DNA of 64,000 nt from Cryptomeria japonica (GCF_030272615.1 NC_081406.1:464436072-464500071); one strand, 5' to 3'; shown: positions 44,584 through 57,528, counted from the first letter of the stretch. The notes: generated by a model from the sequence alone, not told the origin. Numbers and translations: made by a program.

Positions 44584-45521
44584 ATGTATAAGAGGGATGC
44601 AGCTAAGCTGAATAAGTCAAGTTTCTCTACATGGCAGAAAGGATAAAACTTCATCTATCAGGAGTTGGTGAATATTCTATATACTATCTGGAGAATGATT
44701 TTGTTACACCGAGCACCTATCCATTGACTATGGAAGAGATAAAGGCAAAGCAAGAACACATTCAAGAAATGATTGAAATAACATCTGCATTGACTGATTC
44801 TGAGTTTAATGATCTAGAAGGCTGCAATGATGCAAAGGCTATGTGGATTAAGCTCATATCTGTATACGGAGGAGATGAACATGTTCAAAGAGCAAAAGTT
44901 GATAGTCCTAGAGGACAACTTAAATCTATGAGGATGAATCAAGGTGAAAACATAACCCAGTACAGTACAAGACTAAAGGAGATTGTAAATCAAATCAAGG
45001 GAGCAGGAGGAACTATTGAAGAAAAGGATGTGACAAGTAAGTTCTTAAGAACCCTTCTACCTGCCTATGCAGTCCGAGTCTCTGCAATCAATGAATTGAG
45101 GTCTATACCTAATATGCTAGTTTCCTTGGATGCTACTATTGGTAAGCTACATGCATTTGAGTTAAGTAATTTTGATAACAGTGGGTCATTGGTAAATAAA
45201 GTTGAATCTGCATTTAGTTCTTTTCATCTGAATGAATCTAATGATTACAATGAAAGAAAGTATAAGTACTCTAAAGGAGATCAAAGTGGAGCAAGTGAAA
45301 GATTTTGGAAGAACATGGAGGAGGTACACAAACTGTGTGAAGAAATCAGAAAGCAAGAAGAGTTTGAATCATTATTGGCCAAAAGGTTACCAAGAGGCAA
45401 AGGTAAGTATAAGGGAAAACTACCCTTGAAATGTTTCAATTGTGATAAGATTGGACATATGGCTTCTAACTACCCTGACAAAGATTTCACTAAAAAGAGA
45501 GATTACCGAGATGACAGATAG
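44584..45521 (+). pseudogene. Copia copy 1 gag
   Basis: The family start MYKRDA is at 44584. A one-base loss near 44640 breaks the frame, so the long open part begins at the internal Met at 44631. Domains: copia gag (UBN2-type, with FNDLEGCNDAKAMW, SMRMNQGENITQYSTRLKEI and LLPAYAVRV), a charged linker, and a zinc knuckle CFNCDKIGHMASNY in which the last Cys ligand is Tyr. It ends with a stop at 45519-45521; protease follows in the same direction. Confidence 0.88.
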
Positions 45522-48500
45522 AAAGATAATCATTAAAGAGGTCACTGAGACTTCAGAAGAAGAGATAAAAAGACCTGCTTAATTGCTGATGAGGAATCTG
45601 AAGATGACAAATCAGATGAGATGGATACAGAGGAAGTTGTTTATGTGGCTATCAGGGATGGATCAGATGAAGAAAGGTATGAAGAAAAATCCCTAATATC
45701 TCACATAAACACTAATGATTCTTGGATTATAGATAGTGGATGCTCACATCATATGATAGGAGATAAACACAAGTTTGCTATGTTAGAAGATTATGATGGA
45801 GGCTATGTTAGATTTGGTAATGATACACCATGCCCGGTAAGAGGTAAAGGATCCATAACACTTCTTGATAAAGCAAGATGCAATGATGTTTATTGGGTTG
45901 AAGGTTTGAAATATAATTTGTTGAGTGTAGCACAACTAAACAACACAGGTTACCGAATAGAATTTCAGAAAGGAATTGTCAAAGTTCATGAAAAAAATGG
46001 AAAGTTAGCTGCTACCGGGACACAAACAAAAGGTACTACATTTCACCTTGACTCTACTCACAACAAGTGCTTGCATGCAAAGATTGATAACACCTGGTTA
46101 TGGCATAAAAGGTTTTGTCATGTTAATTTTGATAATCTGATCAAGATAAGTAAGAAGCACAGAGTAAGAGGTCTATCGAGTCTTCAAAAACCTAAGAATG
46201 CTATATGCCAAGGATGCCAAATGGGCAAGATGACAAGATCAAGCTTTACAAGTAAGTCCTACACTTCTAAGGGAATTTTAGACCTTGTGCACACTGATCT
46301 TTATGGTCCTATGAAAGTTCAAAGTTATTATGGTGATAAGTATTTCATATTATTTGTGGATGATTATTCAAGGATGATTTCAGTAATGTTTTTAAAAGAA
46401 AAATCAAAAGCTTTTCAAATGTTTAAGTGGTACAAGGCTAGAGTTGAAAATGAAACAGGAAGACAACTGAAATGTCTTAGATCAGATAGAGGAGTAGAGT
46501 TCACATCTGATGAGTTCAACCTATTTTGCAATGATCATGGTATTAAAAGACAAGTCTCTGCACGGAGGACTCCACAATAGAATGGAATAGCTGAAAGAAG
46601 AAACAGATCTACTATGGATTGTGCTAGAACACTGATGATTGAGAAGAAGGTTCCATAAACATTTTGGAGAGAAGAAATAAGCACAACTGTTTACACCTTG
46701 AACCGAGTACAATTGAAGAAAGGTACGTTGAAGACACCTTATGAAATCTGGTATGGCAAGAAACCTAATGTAAGTTATTTTAAGATCTTTGGAAGCAAAT
46801 TCTATGTTCATAAAGATGATAGAAATGGCAAGTTTGATCAGAAAAGTGAAGAAGTAACATTTCTACGATATTCTTCTAGAAGCAAAGCATTTAAATGTAT
46901 GATCAAATCATCTAACAAAATAGTAGAAAGTGCAAATGTGAAAATTGATTAATTTGCAGAAAGAACTGATGACAGGTTCCAAAGAACAAGAAGACTATGA
47001 TGAATTTATCTATGTGCAACCGAAAAGTCCTACCAAGATAACTGTTGAAGGAAATGAGGAAGATATCTAGTTACCGAGTGATGAAGAGGATCATACAGAG
47101 CCTACCGAGCCTGTATTAGCCAAATATGTCAGAAGACATCATGCACAAAGTCAGATTATGGGAGATAAGGATGATCCAATGATGACAAGGAACAAACTCA
47201 GACAAAACACATGTTTGATATTTGAATTTGAACCGAGAATAGTGAAAGAGGCATTTAACAGTGAAGATTGGATAAATGCTATGACAGAAGAGATTGATCA
47301 AATCAAGAAGAATGACACATGGAGACTGGTCCCAAGACCGAAGGACAAAAATGTAATCGGTACAAAGTGGATCTTCAGAAATAAGCTAAATGCAAAAGGG
47401 GAGGTCATTCAAAACAAAGCAAGACTAGTTTTCAAAGGTTATGCCCAAGAAGAAGGAATTGATTATGGTGAGACTTTTGCACCTGTTGCTAGACTTGAAG
47501 GAGTAAGAACATTGTTGGCATATGTTGCTTTCAAGAACTTCAAGGTATATCAAATGGATGTCAAATCTGCATTTCTGAATGGAATATTAGAAGAAGAAGT
47601 TTTCATTGAACAACCTGAAGGATTGTTTGAAGACAATAAAGATCAGGTATGTAAATTGAACAAAGCTTTATATGGTCTGAAACAAGCACCTAGAGCATGG
47701 TATGAAAGACTTCACTCTTATTTGATTAAGATTGGTTTTATAAGGACAAGTGAGAATAGTAACATGCACATGAAGAGTGATGAAAATGGAATACTAATCT
47801 CAACCATATTTGTTGATGATATTATATTTTGTGGAAATAACTCTTTATGTAAGAACTTTGGGAATGAAATGAGCAAAGAATTTGAGATGTCATTAATCGG
47901 TGAGATAAAGTATTTTATAGGCTTACAGATATTGCAAATGAAGAATGAAATTTTCATTACTCAATCCAAATACATAAAGGAAATCTTGAAGAAATTTGGA
48001 ATGGAGGATTCAAAGCTAGTAAGTACTCCTATGACTACAAACTGCAAACTATCAAAGAATGATGAATCTGCATCTGTTGATGAGACACTCTATCGATCCA
48101 TGATTAGAGAACTACAATATGTTGTTCATAGCAGGCTTGATGTTGCACATGCAGTAGGTATTGTTGCAAGATTCTCTGTAGATCCTAAGGAAATACACAT
48201 GACAGCAATCAAAAGAATTTTCAGATACTTGAAAGGCACTGAAGATTATGGCTTAGTATATCAGAAAGGAAATGATTTTGATTTGAAAGTCTATACTGAT
48301 GCTGATTGGGCAGGCAACATTGATGATAGGAAAAGTACAAGTGGAGGAGCTTTCTTCTTAGGAGAAAAACTAGTGAGTTGGCTTAGCAAGAAACAAGGAT
48401 GTGTTTCTTAGTCAACAACCGAAGCTGAATATGTTGCTGTAGCACTGAATTGTACCAACATTGCATGGATCAAACAATTGTTGGAAGGTATAAATGAGAA

Positions 48501-48765
48501 AGTTACTGAGCTAGTAACTATATTCTGTGACAATACTAGTGCCATTGATATTTCAAAGAACCCTGTTATGCACTCTAAGACAAAGCACATATCTATCAAA
48601 TATCAATATCTTAGAGAAGAAGCTCATGAAAAGAAGTGGTGTTCGAATATGTTAACACAAAGGAACAAATAGCTGATATCTTCACCAAGCCACTACCAAA
48701 GGACACTTTTGAATATCTCAGAAGTAAGTTAGGGGTCCTACCCCTATCTGTTACTCACTAACCGA
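45522..48765 (+). pseudogene. Copia copy 1 pol (protease, integrase, RT, RNase H)
   Basis: Protease box WIIDSGCSHHM (about 45723), GAG-pre-integrase HKRFCHVNFDNL with CQGCQMGK, integrase HTDLYGPM, FVDDYSR and RSDRGVEF (DDE), then a stop at 46578-46580 (expected Gln). RT is open at 47158-48411: [27 protein letters not shown] (catalytic). RNase H has YTDADWAGN, then a stop at 48409-48411 (again a Gln codon to TAG), then TEAEYVA, CDNTSAI, KTKHIS. A frameshift near 48635 and a stop at 46950 also occur. Ends near 48762. All catalytic motifs are recognisable but the protein cannot be made. Confidence 0.9.
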
Positions 48766-49015
48766 GTTCGGTGAAAGCATCACTTTGATGAATCTATTGA
48801 ATATCTTTTAGGGAGCTGATGCTGGAGTGATACACTTTAAGAATGCTTTTCTAAAAGTGTATTGGAACAATATTGGGATAATACAAAAAATGATACAGGG
48901 AACACGAATTGTAAACAATTGCTCTGACCGAGACTTAGTTGATACACATTAGCAGGAAATAACTTCTTACAGAAACAACTTATATTTTAGTTCTTTTCTT
49001 TTTGGCATTGTTGTC

Positions 49016-49150
49016 AAAGGGGGAGAAGACCTACCTAAGGGGGAGAAGACTACCAGGGGGAGAAGACCTACCCAAGGGGGAGAAGACTACCAGGGGGAGA
49101 AGACCTACCCAAGGAGGAGAAGACTACCAAGAGGAGAAGACCTGAGAAGA
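49016..49150 (+). repeat. Tandem polypurine-like repeats in copia 3' UTR
   Basis: Seven imperfect copies of a gggggagaagacctacc-type word (15-19 bp) precede the true polypurine tract. Copy 2 has only two or three related units at 62050-62120. Confidence 0.8.
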
Positions 49151-49264
49151 TTGAGAGAAAACCAGAAGAGAAGTCTGATGTATGGGGGAGAGCATTTCAG
49201 CATTTTAGAATCACAACAATCTGAATTCTTAACGGTCAAATCAATTGGTTTTGCCATCAATGCC

Positions 49265-49276
49265 AAAGGGGGAGAT
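49265..49276 (+). promoter_or_regulatory. Polypurine tract of copia copy 1
   Basis: AAAGGGGGAGAT immediately before the 3' LTR start TGTTGG; the equivalent in copy 2 is 62190-62201. Confidence 0.85.
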
Positions 49277-50771
49277 TGTTGGCAATATAACAAGGATATT
49301 GAGAAGGTTGTTGATAATTATGGACATAAGTGATTAAAGATGTTTTACTATCTTGATATTATTATTTTGTCATTGATGTCAAGAAATTGATTTTCTAATT
49401 CAGTATGATGTTGCCATATCTTAATAAATATGATATGAAGATTATAAAGAAGTCGGTAAAGACACAGGAAAGAATATGATGAATATAGGGATAAGTTATT
49501 TAATCGGCAACTCTATCGAGTCAGACAATGATGAGATCTTGATGTTTTAGATTGTTTTAACATCCTACATATGTTGTAAAATGTAAAGGTTAATACTACA
49601 CTATGTTATCAGGTAAAGAACCTAGTCGGTAAACCCTAAGGAACCTAGTCGATAAACCCTAAGGTTATCACAGTCGGTTAATGAAGACAGAATGTCTACC
49701 AAGTAAAGTTTAGTATTCACCGAGTTGTAACCGAGCCATAACAGAATGCATTAAATGTTTGCATGTGATATTTAATGAAAGAAGCTGATGAGCTGGAGCG
49801 GATCAATGATTGGCAAGCCGTGGAAGAAGTTTGTTAACAAATCTAAGGCAATGGAAAGTCGGCAAGAAGATCTACAGCTCAGATTGAACCGCATTACCGT
49901 AACACAAGTTCCAAGATGATTGTGCATGTTTTAAGGCAGGGTAAAACATTTTTCAGATTGTAAGATACAGTGAACCTGGACAAGATTGAAGATCTGATGG
50001 CTATGATTGATCATGGGAAATGTGATCAAGGAGATTAAGTGGTTAGATGATTGTTTATAAATAATGAACTGTTGATAAACAGTGTATGCGGGCAAGTGTA
50101 TGCACAGGGATGATACATAGTGATCACCGAGCACAGAAGCTTGAAGACCTGTTTGAATAATAGAGTATTGATGCCCAACAGATAGACAAGATTAGTTCTA
50201 TGTCTAGATTGTGTTGAACAAATAAGAATCTACTTTAGCATTTTAGATGTAAAGTTGCAGATAGATTGTATTATTGTTAGCTTGTGAAAGTAATAGGAAA
50301 TCTCTTAATCGAGTGGACTTAATAGTCTTATAAGTAAATCCTCTAAGAAGGTGACATTCTAAATCAGTGTTTGAAATCCTTTGACAAGGTCACTTCTAAC
50401 AAAGTGAAGATCTTAACAGATCTGAGGGAAATCCCTTAACCGGGTCACATCTAGCAATGTGTTTTGTAATCTTTAATAGGATTGGCTTTTAACCGAGCAT
50501 ACTCTAGAAGAGTATATTTCTTAGTGGGTCCGAAATCCCATAGTGGTTTTTCCCTATTTGGGTTTCCATGTTAAATCTGGTGTTATGAGGCTTATATTGT
50601 TCATATGCTTTTGAGTTTGCATGTTTGACAGTTTTTATTATATGACTGATATATGTTACCGAGGTTGAATCTGATGTTTTCATTGATGATTAAGTTTGTA
50701 TGATTCACCCCCCCCCCCCCTCATCTTGTTGTCTATTGGATCTATACTTATATTAAGTATCAGAACTATCA
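49277..50771 (+). repeat. Copia copy 1 3' LTR
   Basis: 1,495 bp, collinear with 43036-44527 with scattered substitutions. It keeps TATAAATA at 50056-50063, two telo-box-like units at 49616-49665 and a long C run at 50708-50720. Confidence 0.93.
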
Positions 50772-53700
50772 AAACCGATCATCCTTATCATGAGGAGTAT
50801 CCATACTGCCTATGATATTCATATTTTCCACTACACTTCTTATTTTTTCAAACACAATTTCAGCCTTAGTAGTCTTTTCTCTAAAAACTCTATTATTTCT
50901 CTCTTTCCATATGCCCCAACAAATGTGAGGTAAAGCAATTTTTCATAATAAGGTAGTGGTTTTGTTTTTTGAAGGATGATGCCATGAATTGAAAATCTCT
51001 TGAATTGAGTTGGGAAAGCCCCAACTGACTTTGAAATGATCCAGACAACTTCCCCAAACATCAGTAGAGAAAGGGAAATGATAGAGCATATAGTTTATAG
51101 TCTCCTCATTCTACTTACAAAGAATACAGAAACTAGGCATGCTAAAACCTCATTTTCTGATATTCTCAATAGTAAGAATTTTATCTTGAAGGGCTATCCA
51201 GAAGAAAATGTCCATCTTAGGTGTGAGGCCTTTCACCCATGCTTTAGCCCAGCATGGACTTTGCATGTTGTAGAACTGTTGATGATACAGAGAGGCGGTT
51301 GTAAAAGAACCACTAGCTGTGAGTTTCCAAATTAAATTGTCTTCTTCTTCAGTCCTCATCATATAGTTCATGACTGGTCCACCTAAGACAAGTCCTTCCA
51401 CTATCCATCTTTCTAGTAATCCTCCACCTTGGTTCCAAATCTTTCCTTACATTGATTCTGAAATTTGTTCCACTCAGAATTTTCAATCAAAGGGGTCTCC
51501 AGAAGCCAAGGGTCTTCCCAAAATCAGATAAGATTCCCTTTTCCCAATTTCCATTTTGCACCTTTGGCAATTACGTCTCTTGTCCTAGATACATTTTTCC
51601 ATATGTTGGATCCAATGGGGATAATATCCGCCTTGAGGAAGCTTTGAAGGTTTGGACATTGACTTTTATATTTGTTATCCCATATCGTTTTCCACTCTCC
51701 TTAATTTCTATAACCTCTCCAAATCTGCTTGGCCATAAGGTAATTATTTATGTCTCTTATTATTCTAAGGCCTAGACCTCCTTTATTTATAGGCTTGCAG
51801 ACCTTCTCCCAAGCAATCAAGTTTATTCTCTTCTTCTCCTCAACCCCTATCCATAAAAAGGATTTTTGAATCTTTTCAATGGCCTCAACATACTTATCAG
51901 GAATCCTAAACAGACTGATAGCATAGAGAGGAATACTTTGAAGAGTGGATCTCAGCAATTGAACCTTACCTGCTTGACTAAGAAGAGCACCCTTCCATCA
52001 AGATAGCTTTTTGTGGAATTTATCCACCAAGGCTCCCCAAAAGGTATCCGAAGGATCATGGCATAAGGGGAGCCCCAAGTAAGAAGCACTCAGACTACCA
52101 ATTTGACCACCCAGAATATTACTAATTTTAATCCTCCTCTTCAGGGTATTGATAAAATAAACAAATCTTTTAGACCAGTTTATAAGTTAACCAATGGCAT
52201 TTCCATAGTTATCTAAAGCCTTTTTTAATCTTCTATAATCCTTCACTGTAGCTTTCCCCATTATTATAGAATCATCAACAAACTGCTAATGGGAAAATAT
52301 TTGATCCACCAAAGAAGGATTCAAACCAAAAAACTCCCTTTTCTTAACCAGCTTTCAAATACATCTCCCTAGACATTCCACCATAATGATAAAGATAACT
52401 AGGGATAGAGGGTCGCCCTATTTGAGACCTCTAGAAGCTTTAAAGAAAGGAGAGGGAGATCCATTCATTAAAATAGAGAAAGAAGCCGAAGAGACAAGTT
52501 GCCTGATAAGGCTAACACTTTTGGGGCTGAAGCCAAAAGTAGAGAGAAAATCCATCATAAAATCCCAATGCACTCTATCATAAGCTTTAGAGAGATCAAG
52601 CTTCAGAAAAAAACCTTCTTTTTTAGAGAAAGAGAAAGAGTGGATATTTTCATGGATAGCGATGATTGAATCCAAAATTTGTCTACGCAGGACAAAGCCG
52701 CTTTGCTGAGGTGAAATGATGGAGGGGAGTAACTTAAGAGTTCTAGAGGTTAGAACCTTGGAGATAATCTTATAGAGAGAGTTGCATAGACTAATAGGTC
52801 TAAAAAGATCCATTGAGTCAGCCCCCATCTTTTTGGGTATAAGACCAATAAAGGTACCATTAACTTCTTTCAACATTTATCTAGCACCAAAAACTTCTTT
52901 CACAACTCTAGTAACATCATCTCCAATAATATGCCAGTACATTTTGAAGAAGAAAATGGGAAAGCCATCTGGACCTAGGGCCTTGTTACCCTCAAAGGAG
53001 TTTACAACTATCTGAGTTTCATTATGGGAAGGGATGGCAGTCAGGTGAGCATTCTGATCATCCCTTAAAATGGTAGGAATACTATCCAGAAGGTCCCTTT
53101 GGGCATGTATATCCAAATTCTGATCCTTAGCAAGTAAATTGGAGAAAAAATCCATAGTAGCCTTGCTCATGGAATCATCATCTACTACACATCTAACATT
53201 CACTTTAATCTGAACAATTCTATTAATGGCCTTATGTCTCAAGGTGGACATATGGAATTATTTAGTATTCTTGTCCCCCTCCTTCAACCAGACATTTCTT
53301 GATCTTTGTTTCCAGTAGGTTTCCTCTTTAGCTATAATATCATGATATCTCATAAGAATAGCATCTTCAATGTCTCTAGACGTATTAGTATAACCATTGT
53401 TTTGTATCTCATCCTGGATTTCCTTAAGCTCTAAGAGGATTGTAGCTTTTGAGGTAAAGATATTCCCAAAGCATTCCTTATTCCACTTCTTAACATTATC
53501 TTTAACAATCTTCAACTTTTTGACCACTTTGTACATGGTGTTTCCTTCAATACTGACCTGCCACCAGTCCTTAATCTTACTTTCCATATCCAGGTGTCTA
53601 GTCCACATTTTTTTAAATCTATAAGGGAAATGTCTCCTATTATTTACTTCAGCCATGAAGGTTATAGGGTAATGATCTGATCCTGCCCTTATATGAGAAG

Positions 53701-54345
53701 ATAAAGAGCATTCATGAAGGTTAAACCAATCTAAGGAAAGGAGAGCTCTATCAAGTCTAACCTGAATCAAATTTTCACCACTTCTTCTATTAGTCCAAGT
53801 GTATTTGACTCCTTGCAGCTCCATATCATGAATGGGATTATTGATTATGAAATCCATCAAGTCTAATCTACTGTCTAGATTAGCTTGACTCCCTCCCTTT
53901 TTCTCATTTTGCTTCAAGGGTGTATTGAAATCTCCCATGATTAACCAGTTTCCCTTAGCAAACCTACTTCTCAACCCAGTAAGATTTCTCCACATCTCAC
54001 TTCTCCCAGTCTTAGTGTTAGGCATGTATAAATTAGTTGGGACCCAAGAAGTGCAATTCTTGAGGTGCTTAAATCTTATGCAAGCCAGGTTGTTGTCCTG
54101 AATCAGCACCTCACCTTCTACATTGTTTTTGTTCCAGAAGGTAAAAATTCCTCCCGATGCACCTTTTGAACTACCTCTGTTGACTCCTCCATTTTTGAAC
54201 ATATTCATACTTTGAACTTTTCTTTTGCCATCTTAGTTTCTTGAATCAAAAAACTTTTAGGATTTTTATCTCTAATCATACTTTTAACTAAATCATATTT
54301 GTGAGGGCTGTTCAGTCCCCGAATATTCCAGGAGATGATTTTCAT
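50772..54345 (-). pseudogene. LINE ORF2: endonuclease, reverse transcriptase, zinc-binding region
   Basis: The start ATG at 54345-54343 opens MKIISWNIRGLNS, the usual first motif of the APE-type endonuclease, with QETK following. After a frameshift near 54210, ORF 54208-53258 has GDFNTPL, LDRALLS and SDHYPI, the remaining endonuclease motifs. RT follows in 53251-52418: KALGPDGFP, LFRPISLCN, LKLDLSKAYDRV, then a QFVDDS box near 52270 where FADD is usual. The zinc-binding region (ORF 51401-51150 onward) has the W-x-W...F-F-W-x-A pattern and ICWGIWKERNNRVF near 50900. Multiple stops (52874, 52418, 51150) inactivate it. It continues into RNase H at 43035 across the copia insertion. Confidence 0.9.
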
Positions 54346-54985
54346 GGGTTTTTGGAAATACCTGCCTCAAAGATGGTTCTTTGGGTACCATCTGCTATAT
54401 TCCTTCTTGTTTCCATTGATCTTTTCTTGGCATTTGAATGTCTTCTTGGAGAAGTGTGTTGTGCTCCCACATCCCCAAGCCTGCTCCTGGTGTTTCTAGT
54501 CAGCATACTATTGATTAGGTTATTGTTATTCTTTTTTTTTTGCTTATTCTTTCTTTTGTCCTCTGTTGCTTCTTCATCCTCATGCTTTGTTTCATTCTTC
54601 CCCGGTGCCTTTTTGATGTCTTCCTCATCTCCCCATTTTGGATCTTGTTCCTCTGAAAAGGCCAACTTTACTTTTGCTACGGTAACTAATGAGATTTCTG
54701 ATAGCCCTTGGCCTAGGATGTTATCAGGTTGAGCCTCCTGGAGCTAGTCTAATTCTTTATCTAGATCATGAGATCTTGCAACAAGGTTAGAGTTATCTCC
54801 TTCCTCTTTTTTATATGAGGGCTTTTAATCTACTTTACTCTCACTTTTATCTAAGACTAATTTTGTCTTGTCCTCTTCCAGATCCTCTTACTGAATGTTG
54901 TCTCTTTCTTTATGCTCTAAGTCCTTATCACTTGGTTCCAACATCTGAATCTTAAGTGTTGGCATTATAACAGACAAAGGGAGAT
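54343..54985 (-). pseudogene. LINE ORF1, C-terminal low-complexity region
   Basis: Minus-strand reading gives an acidic and Lys/Asn-rich protein (open part 54665-54342, with KRKNKQKKKNNNNL) with stops at 54895, 54825 and 54745. It ends right at the ORF2 start, overlapping it by a few bases, as in other plant LINEs. Its zinc-knuckle part lies at 63714-64000, beyond the second copia element. Confidence 0.6.
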
Positions 54986-56523
54986 TGTTGTCATTTCAAT
55001 AAGGATATTGAGAAGGTTGTTGATGATTATGGAAATAACTGATTAAGGATGTTTACAGTCTTAATATTATTATTTTGTCATTGATGTCAAGAAATTGATT
55101 TTCTAATTCAGTATGATGTCGTTATATCTTAAGAAGTATAATTTGATGAGTATAAAGATGTCAGTAAAAGACATAGAAAGAATGTGATGAATAAGGGGAG
55201 GAATAAGTTATTCAATGGGCAACTATTACCGAGTTAGACAATGATGAGATCATGATGTTTTGATTGTTTTGATATCCTACATATGTTGTTGATTGTAAGG
55301 TTGATACTATACTATGTTACCGAGCAAAGAACCTAGTCGGTAAACCCTAAAGAACCTAGTCAGTAAACCCTAAGGAACCTAGTCGGTAAACCCTAAGGAA
55401 CCTAGTCAGTAAACCCTAAGGTTATCACTATCGGTTAATGAAGGCAAAATGTCTACCGAGTGAAGTTTAGTATTTACCAAGTTGCAACCGAGTAATAACA
55501 GAATGCATTGAATGAATAAAAGCATTATTTAATGAAGGAAGCTAATGAGATGGTTATGATTAAATGATTGGTATGCCGTGAATGAAGTTTGTTAAAGAAT
55601 CTATGGCAAAGGAAAATTGCCAGGAAGATCTACAACTCAGATTGAACCACAATACCCTAGCACAAGTTCCAAAAAATGTATGCAAGTTCCAAGGCGGGGT
55701 AAAACATTTTTGGATTGAAGGATACATTGAACCTAGTCAAGTTTGAAGATCTGATGGCTATGATTGATCATGGGAAATGTGATCAAGGAGATCAAGCCGT
55801 TGGCAAATTGCTTATAAATAATGAACTATTGATAAACAATGTATGCAGGCAAGTGTATGCACAGGGATGCTACATAGTGATTATTGAGCATAGAAGCTTG
55901 AAGACCTATTTTGAATAACAGAGTATAGAGCCCAGTAGATGGAAACGATAAGTCCTATTGTATTGAGCAAATAAGAATCTACTTTAGCATTTTAGATGTG
56001 AAGTTGCAGATAGATTTTTATTACTATTAATTTGTAAAGTGATAGAAAATCTCTTAACTAAGTGGACTTAACAGTCTTATTTGTAAAACCCTCTAGCAAG
56101 GTGACATTCTGATTGAGTGTTTGAAATCCTTCAAACAAGGTTACTTATAACAAGGTGAAGATCCTAATAGATCTGAGGGAATTCCCTTAACGAGGTCACA
56201 TTTAGCAATGTGTTTGTAATCTTTAATAGGATTTTCTTTTAACCGAGCATACTCTAGAAGAGTATATTTCTTAGTGGGTCCGAAATCCCACAGTGGTTTT
56301 TCCCTATTTGGGTTTCCACGTTAAATCTGGTGTTATGAGTTTTATGATGTTTATATGCTTTTGAGTTTGTATGTTTAGTAGTTTTGGTTATATTACTGAA
56401 GTATATGTTACCAAGGTTGAATCTATTATTTTTATGGAAGATTAAGTTTGTATGATTCACCCCCCCCCCCTCTCATCTTATTAGCTTGGCATCTATACTT
56501 AACATTAAGTATTAGAACTATCA
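54986..56523 (+). repeat. Copia copy 2 5' LTR
   Basis: 1,538 bp, TGTTGTCATT to AACTATCA. It has four 23-bp telo-box-like units at about 55330-55422, TATAAATA at 55813-55820 and a C run at 56459-56470. Confidence 0.92.
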
Positions 56524-56525
56524 AT

Positions 56526-56537
56526 TGGTATCAAAGC
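56526..56537 (+). promoter_or_regulatory. Primer-binding site of copia copy 2
   Basis: TGGTATCAAAGC, one G-to-A change from the initiator-Met site. Confidence 0.85.
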
Positions 56538-56588
56538 TTTGGACTCCAGAAGAAAAAGTTTAAAGGCAATTGAGGAAAAGATCTAAAG

Positions 56589-57515
56589 ATGTATAAGAGG
56601 GATGCACCGAAGCTGAACAAGTCAAGTTTCTCTACATGGTAGAAAAGGATGAAGCTACATCTATCAGGAGTTGGAGAATATGTTGTATATTATCTGGAGA
56701 ATGATTTCATTACACCGAGCACCTATCCATTGAAAATGGAAGAGATAAAGGCAAAGCAAGAACATATCCAAGCAATGATTGAAATAACATCTACATTGAC
56801 CGACTCGGAGTTTAATGATCTAGAAGGCTGCAATGATGCAAAGGCAATGTGGGACAAGCTCATATCTGTGTATAGCGGTGATGAACATGTTCAAAGAGCA
56901 AAAGTTGACAGTCTAAGAGGAAAACTTGAATCTATGAGGATGAATGAAGGTGAGAACATAACCCAGTACAGTACAAGACTAAAGGAGATTGTCAATCAAA
57001 TCAAAGGAGCAAGTGGAACTATTGAAGAAAAGGATTTAACAAGTAAGTTGTTAAGAACCCTTCTACCAGCTTATCCAATCCGAGTCTATGCAATCAATGA
57101 ATTGAGGTCTGTACCTAATATGCTAGTTTCTTTGGATGCTACTATTGGTAAGCTACATGCATTTGAGTTAAGTAATTTTGATAACAGTGGGTCTTTGGTA
57201 AATAAAGTTGAATCTACATTTAGTTCTTTTCATATTGGTGAATCTGATGATTACAATGATAGAATGAGTAAGTACACTAAAGGGGATCATAGTGGAGCAA
57301 GTGAAAGATTTTGCAAGAACATGGAAGAAGTACGTAAACTGTATGAGGAAATCAGAAAGCAAGAAGAATTTGAAGCACTATTAGCCAAAAGGTTACCGAG
57401 AGGCAAAGGTAAGTATAAAGGAAAACTACCTTTGAAATGTTTCAATTGTGATAAGATAGGACATATGGCTTCTAACTATCCTGGTAAAGAATCTACTGAA
57501 AAGAGAGATTACTAA
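56589..57515 (+). pseudogene. Copia copy 2 gag
   Basis: Start ATG at 56589; an in-frame TAG at 56640-56642 stands where copy 1 has a TGG-CAG sequence, so the longest open part starts at the Met at 56649. It shows the same gag domain and the same altered zinc knuckle (CFNCDKIGHMASNY, final Cys to Tyr) as copy 1. It stops at 57513-57515, 14 bp before the target duplication of the inserted solo LTR. Confidence 0.88.
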
Positions 57516-57528
57516 GATGACAGACAGA

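Larger units (their letters stand above)
43036..50771 (+). mobile_element. Ty1/copia retrotransposon, copy 1, full length but inactive
   Basis: LTRs at 43036-44527 and 49277-50771, initiator-Met primer site, gag-pol in the order gag, protease, integrase, RT, RNase H (copia order) and a polypurine tract. It interrupts the LINE between the zinc-binding region and RNase H. The flanks AATTG (43031-43035) and AAACC (50772-50776) do not match, so no target duplication is visible. Stops and frameshifts inactivate it. Copy 2 is at 54986-63713. Confidence 0.93.

Noticed and set aside
50700-50720. Poly-C tracts as G-quadruplex or assembly errors
   Set aside because: A C-rich tract is present at the same place in all copia LTRs here, so it is a genuine family feature; exact lengths may still be unreliable.
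55326-55422. Interstitial telomere array
   Set aside because: The unit is 23 bp with a single AAACCCTAA word in each, not a run of 7-bp telomere repeats; it belongs to the LTR.
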